A DNA stretch of 8,555 nt from assembly GCA_004296815.1 (NCBI GenBank), contig SCVT01000381.1, positions 1 through 8,555 on the forward strand, read 5' to 3'. Shown here one piece after another: positions 6,736-8,555 of the stretch. The first letter of the stretch is position 1, and each line of letters opens with the position of its first letter. The position numbers and the translations under genes are program-made. The notes under the pieces are model-generated. The model was not told where the DNA came from, made no database searches, and saw nothing but the letters and a program-made list of their open reading frames with translations. The stretch is from Reyranella sp. (lineage in GTDB: Bacteria; Pseudomonadota; Alphaproteobacteria; Reyranellales; Reyranellaceae).

Positions 6736-6766
6736 TTGACTTCGCTGCGCCGCAGCATCATATACG
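6736..6766 (+). promoter_or_regulatory. Sigma-70-type promoter for the RhlE-like helicase
   Basis: TTGACT (6736-6741) is a near-perfect -35 box. A -10-like ATATAC/TATACG stretch follows within 6759-6766, giving a spacer of 17 to 19 bases depending on the exact hexamer. It points toward the helicase gene and would start transcription near 6772, leaving a leader of about 190 bases. Confidence 0.6.
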
Positions 6767-6770
6767 CGCC

Positions 6771-6959
6771 AGCCCGCTTCCTGTGGGCTTATCAAGGTTT
6801 CTCGCGATCGCGCGACGCGCCACTTCTTTCGACGGCGCCTCATCCCGAGACAATCTCCCAAGAGCAAGAGCCGTCCCAGCCGCGCGCGGGAACGGGCCAA
6901 AAGCCGCCACAGATGCGCGTGCCCAAGAAAGCACGCCGGCGGCAAGTCAGGATTTTCAA
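6771..6959 (+). other. Long 5' leader of the helicase gene
   Basis: This stretch between the promoter and the GTG start holds no established gene. It contains a small stem AGCCC/GGGCT (6771-6775 with 6785-6789), a perfect 10-bp palindrome CGCGATCGCG (6803-6812), and a 16-codon basic reading frame ending at the helicase start. Long leaders are known for some DEAD-box helicase genes under cold or autoregulatory control. That role is inference here. Confidence 0.4.
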
Positions 6960-6963
6960 GTGA
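6913..6963 (+). other. Possible upstream leader peptide, 16 codons, overlapping the helicase start
   Basis: An ATG at 6913 opens a 16-codon frame, [16 protein letters not shown], with eight Arg/Lys. Its TGA (6961-6963) overlaps the helicase GTG (6960-6962) as GTGA, the arrangement seen in translational coupling. No convincing ribosome binding site precedes the ATG, and the frame is open much further upstream, so it may be fortuitous. Confidence 0.2.
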
Positions 6964-8555
6964 GTGAAGTTACTTTCGCGGACCTCGGTTTGGCCGAGCC
7001 GCTGCTGCGTGCGTTGAACGCGGCGAACTACACCGTGCCCACGCCCATCCAGGCGCGCACGATCCCTGCGCTGCTGCAGGGCCGCGACGTGCTGGGCATC
7101 GCCCAGACCGGCACCGGCAAGACGGCGGCGTTCGCGCTGCCCGTGCTGCAGCATCTCTCGGAGTCGAAGGAGCGCGCTCTGCCGAAGAGCCCGCGCGCCC
7201 TCGTGCTGGCGCCGACCCGTGAGCTCGCGGTCCAGATCGCCCGCAGCTTCGACACCTACGGTCGCGGACTCGGCCTGCGCCTCGCCACCGTCGTCGGTGG
7301 CCTGGGCTACGGCCGGCAGATCGAGACCCTGGCCCGCGGCGTCGACATCCTGGTCGCCACGCCGGGCCGCCTGCTCGACCTGGTCGAGCGCGGCAACGTG
7401 AAGCTCGGCAACGTGACCTTCTTCGTCCTCGACGAAGCCGATCGCATGTTCGACATGGGCTTCATCCGCGACGTCCGCCGCATCGCCTCGTCGGTCTCCA
7501 AGAACCGCCAGACGCTGCTCTTCTCGGCCACCATGCCGAGCGACATCGCCAAGCTCTCCTCGGAGATCCTGAAGAACCCCGAGAAGGTCGAGATCGCTCC
7601 GCAGGGCCGCACGGTCGAGAAGATCGACCAGCGCGTCTACTTCGTGAACGCCGCCAGCAAGCGTGCGCTGCTCAGCCACCTCCTGTCGGATGCCGCCCTC
7701 GAGCGCGTCATCGTCTTCACCCGCACCAAGCGCGGCGCCAACCGCGTTGCCGAGGCGCTGGAAGACCGTGGCGTGCGGTCGGAGGCGATCCACGGCAACA
7801 AGAGCCAGAACGCCCGCCAGAAGGCGCTCGACAATTTCAGCCGCGGCAAGGCCCGCGTGCTGGTCGCCACCGATCTCGCCTCGCGCGGCATCGACGTGCA
7901 GGGCGTGACCCACGTCATCAACTTCGAGCTGCCGGCCGACGCCGAGAGCTACGTCCATCGCATCGGCCGCACCGCGCGCGCCGGCGCCTCGGGCATCGCG
8001 ATCTCTTTCTGCGACGGCAGCGAGCGCGGCCAGCTCAAGGGCATCGAGCGGCTGACCAACCAGCGCATCGCCGTCGTATCGACGCCGGCCAACGAGGACA
8101 TGCCGGCGGCCCCGCCGCCGCGTGCCCGCACCGAGAGCGATGACCGTGACGAGCGGCGCGATGAGCGTCCGCGCGAGCATCGTGGCCCCCGTGGTGGTGG
8201 CCGTCCCGGCGGCGGCCCCGGCCGTCATCGCGCGTTCGGCGACCGCGCCAATCATGACCGGTCGCGCGGCGACAGGCCGCCGGCGCATGCCGAGCATCAG
8301 TTCCGCGGCGGCGACTATCGCGATGCGCCGCAGGGCGAGCGTCCGCGTACCGATCGTCCCTACGGCGATCGTCCGCGCGGCGACCGTCCGCAGGCTGACC
8401 GTCCTCGCGGTGATCGCCCCTATGGCGATCGCCCGCGTGGCGAGCGTCCTCATGGCGAGCGTCCTCATGGCGAGCGTCCCCAGGGCGACCGTCCGCGGTC
8501 GTTCGACGACCGTCCCCGCCACGAAGGCGGCAGGGCTCCCGGCCATCACAATGGT
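6960..8555 (+). CDS. rhlE: RhlE-type DEAD-box ATP-dependent RNA helicase (partial, C-terminus off window)
   Basis: The frame gives 532 codons and leaves the window with no stop. It is a cytoplasmic superfamily 2 RNA helicase used in RNA unwinding, ribosome assembly or mRNA decay. All core motifs are present: Q motif (Phe6, Gln31), motif I AQTGTGKT (48-55), Ia PTRELA (85-90), Ib TPGR (134-137), II DEAD (158-161), III SAT (189-191), [10 protein letters not shown] (250-257), [11 protein letters not shown] (303-312) and [10 protein letters not shown] (333-340). [21 protein letters not shown] and IHGNKSQ are typical of the RhlE branch. After about residue 375 comes a disordered, Arg/Gly/Pro/Asp-rich tail with five-residue repeats. 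The GTG at 6960 has AGGA seven bases upstream and puts the Q motif at the usual distance. An in-frame GTG at 6783 would add 59 residues but has no ribosome binding site. Confidence 0.95.
   Translation, partial: MSEVTFADLGLAEPLLRALNAANYTVPTPIQARTIPALLQGRDVLGIAQTGTGKTAAFALPVLQHLSESKERALPKSPRALVLAPTRELAVQIARSFDTYGRGLGLRLATVVGGLGYGRQIETLARGVDILVATPGRLLDLVERGNVKLGNVTFFVLDEADRMFDMGFIRDVRRIASSVSKNRQTLLFSATMPSDIAKLSSEILKNPEKVEIAPQGRTVEKIDQRVYFVNAASKRALLSHLLSDAALERVIVFTRTKRGANRVAEALEDRGVRSEAIHGNKSQNARQKALDNFSRGKARVLVATDLASRGIDVQGVTHVINFELPADAESYVHRIGRTARAGASGIAISFCDGSERGQLKGIERLTNQRIAVVSTPANEDMPAAPPPRARTESDDRDERRDERPREHRGPRGGGRPGGGPGRHRAFGDRANHDRSRGDRPPAHAEHQFRGGDYRDAPQGERPRTDRPYGDRPRGDRPQADRPRGDRPYGDRPRGERPHGERPHGERPQGDRPRSFDDRPRHEGGRAPGHHNG
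8334..8498 (+). repeat. Eleven tandem 15-bp repeats encoding G-[D/E]-R-P-x in the helicase tail
   Basis: Eleven consecutive five-codon units read G/T/A-D/E-R-P-x, with x being Arg, Tyr, Gln or His. The copies at 8439-8453 and 8454-8468 are identical at the DNA level (GGCGAGCGTCCTCAT), while others differ at synonymous sites. The repeat encodes a highly charged disordered RNA-binding-like tail and is a candidate for length variation by slippage. Confidence 0.9.

Noticed and set aside
6840..8549. Long open frame (569 codons) on the minus strand opposite the helicase
   Set aside because: It is the antisense shadow of a GC-rich gene with all DEAD-box motifs. Its product is low-complexity Ala/Arg/Thr-rich with repeats mirroring the helicase tail, and it matches no family.

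Overview
This 8.5 kb window is uniformly high-GC chromosomal DNA that looks alphaproteobacterial. Two periplasmic Bug/TctC-type solute receptors, an LLM flavin oxidoreductase, an IclR regulator and a GFA-family protein fit a metabolically versatile soil or water alphaproteobacterium, with Rhizobiales or Reyranella-like lineages as reasonable guesses. This placement is inference from gene content. There are no tRNA or rRNA genes, CRISPR arrays, insertion sequences or phage genes, and no convincing new system.

Left part (1-2419): a partial GFA-family zinc protein, cut by the window edge, lies 13 bases downstream of a small SnoaL/NTF2-fold protein on the minus strand. A short-chain dehydrogenase/reductase (SDR) faces away from this pair on the plus strand. 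It converges on an IclR-family regulator, with six bases between the two stop codons.

Middle (2371-3707): the IclR gene is divergent from a Bug receptor gene. The gap holds imperfect GTCC/GGAC inverted repeats, a plausible IclR operator that supports the shorter IclR start. A strong intrinsic terminator (13-bp stem, GAAA loop) follows the Bug gene and sits between two converging transcription units.

Right-middle (3708-6663): a tight minus-strand operon is read in the order Bug receptor, LLM flavin-dependent oxidoreductase, DMT/EamA exporter or importer. There are 17 bases between the first two genes and an ATGA stop/start overlap between the last two. The likely theme is capture, oxidation and movement of a small organic molecule whose identity cannot be read from sequence. 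No TctA/TctB membrane genes are present, so both Bug receptors are orphans here.

Right end (6664-8555): a divergent RhlE-type DEAD-box RNA helicase begins with GTG at 6960 behind a good promoter and a leader of roughly 190 bases. A short, very basic upstream reading frame overlaps the helicase start as GTGA. The helicase has all core motifs and then an Arg/Gly/Pro/Asp-rich tail with eleven five-residue repeats. It runs off the window without a stop.
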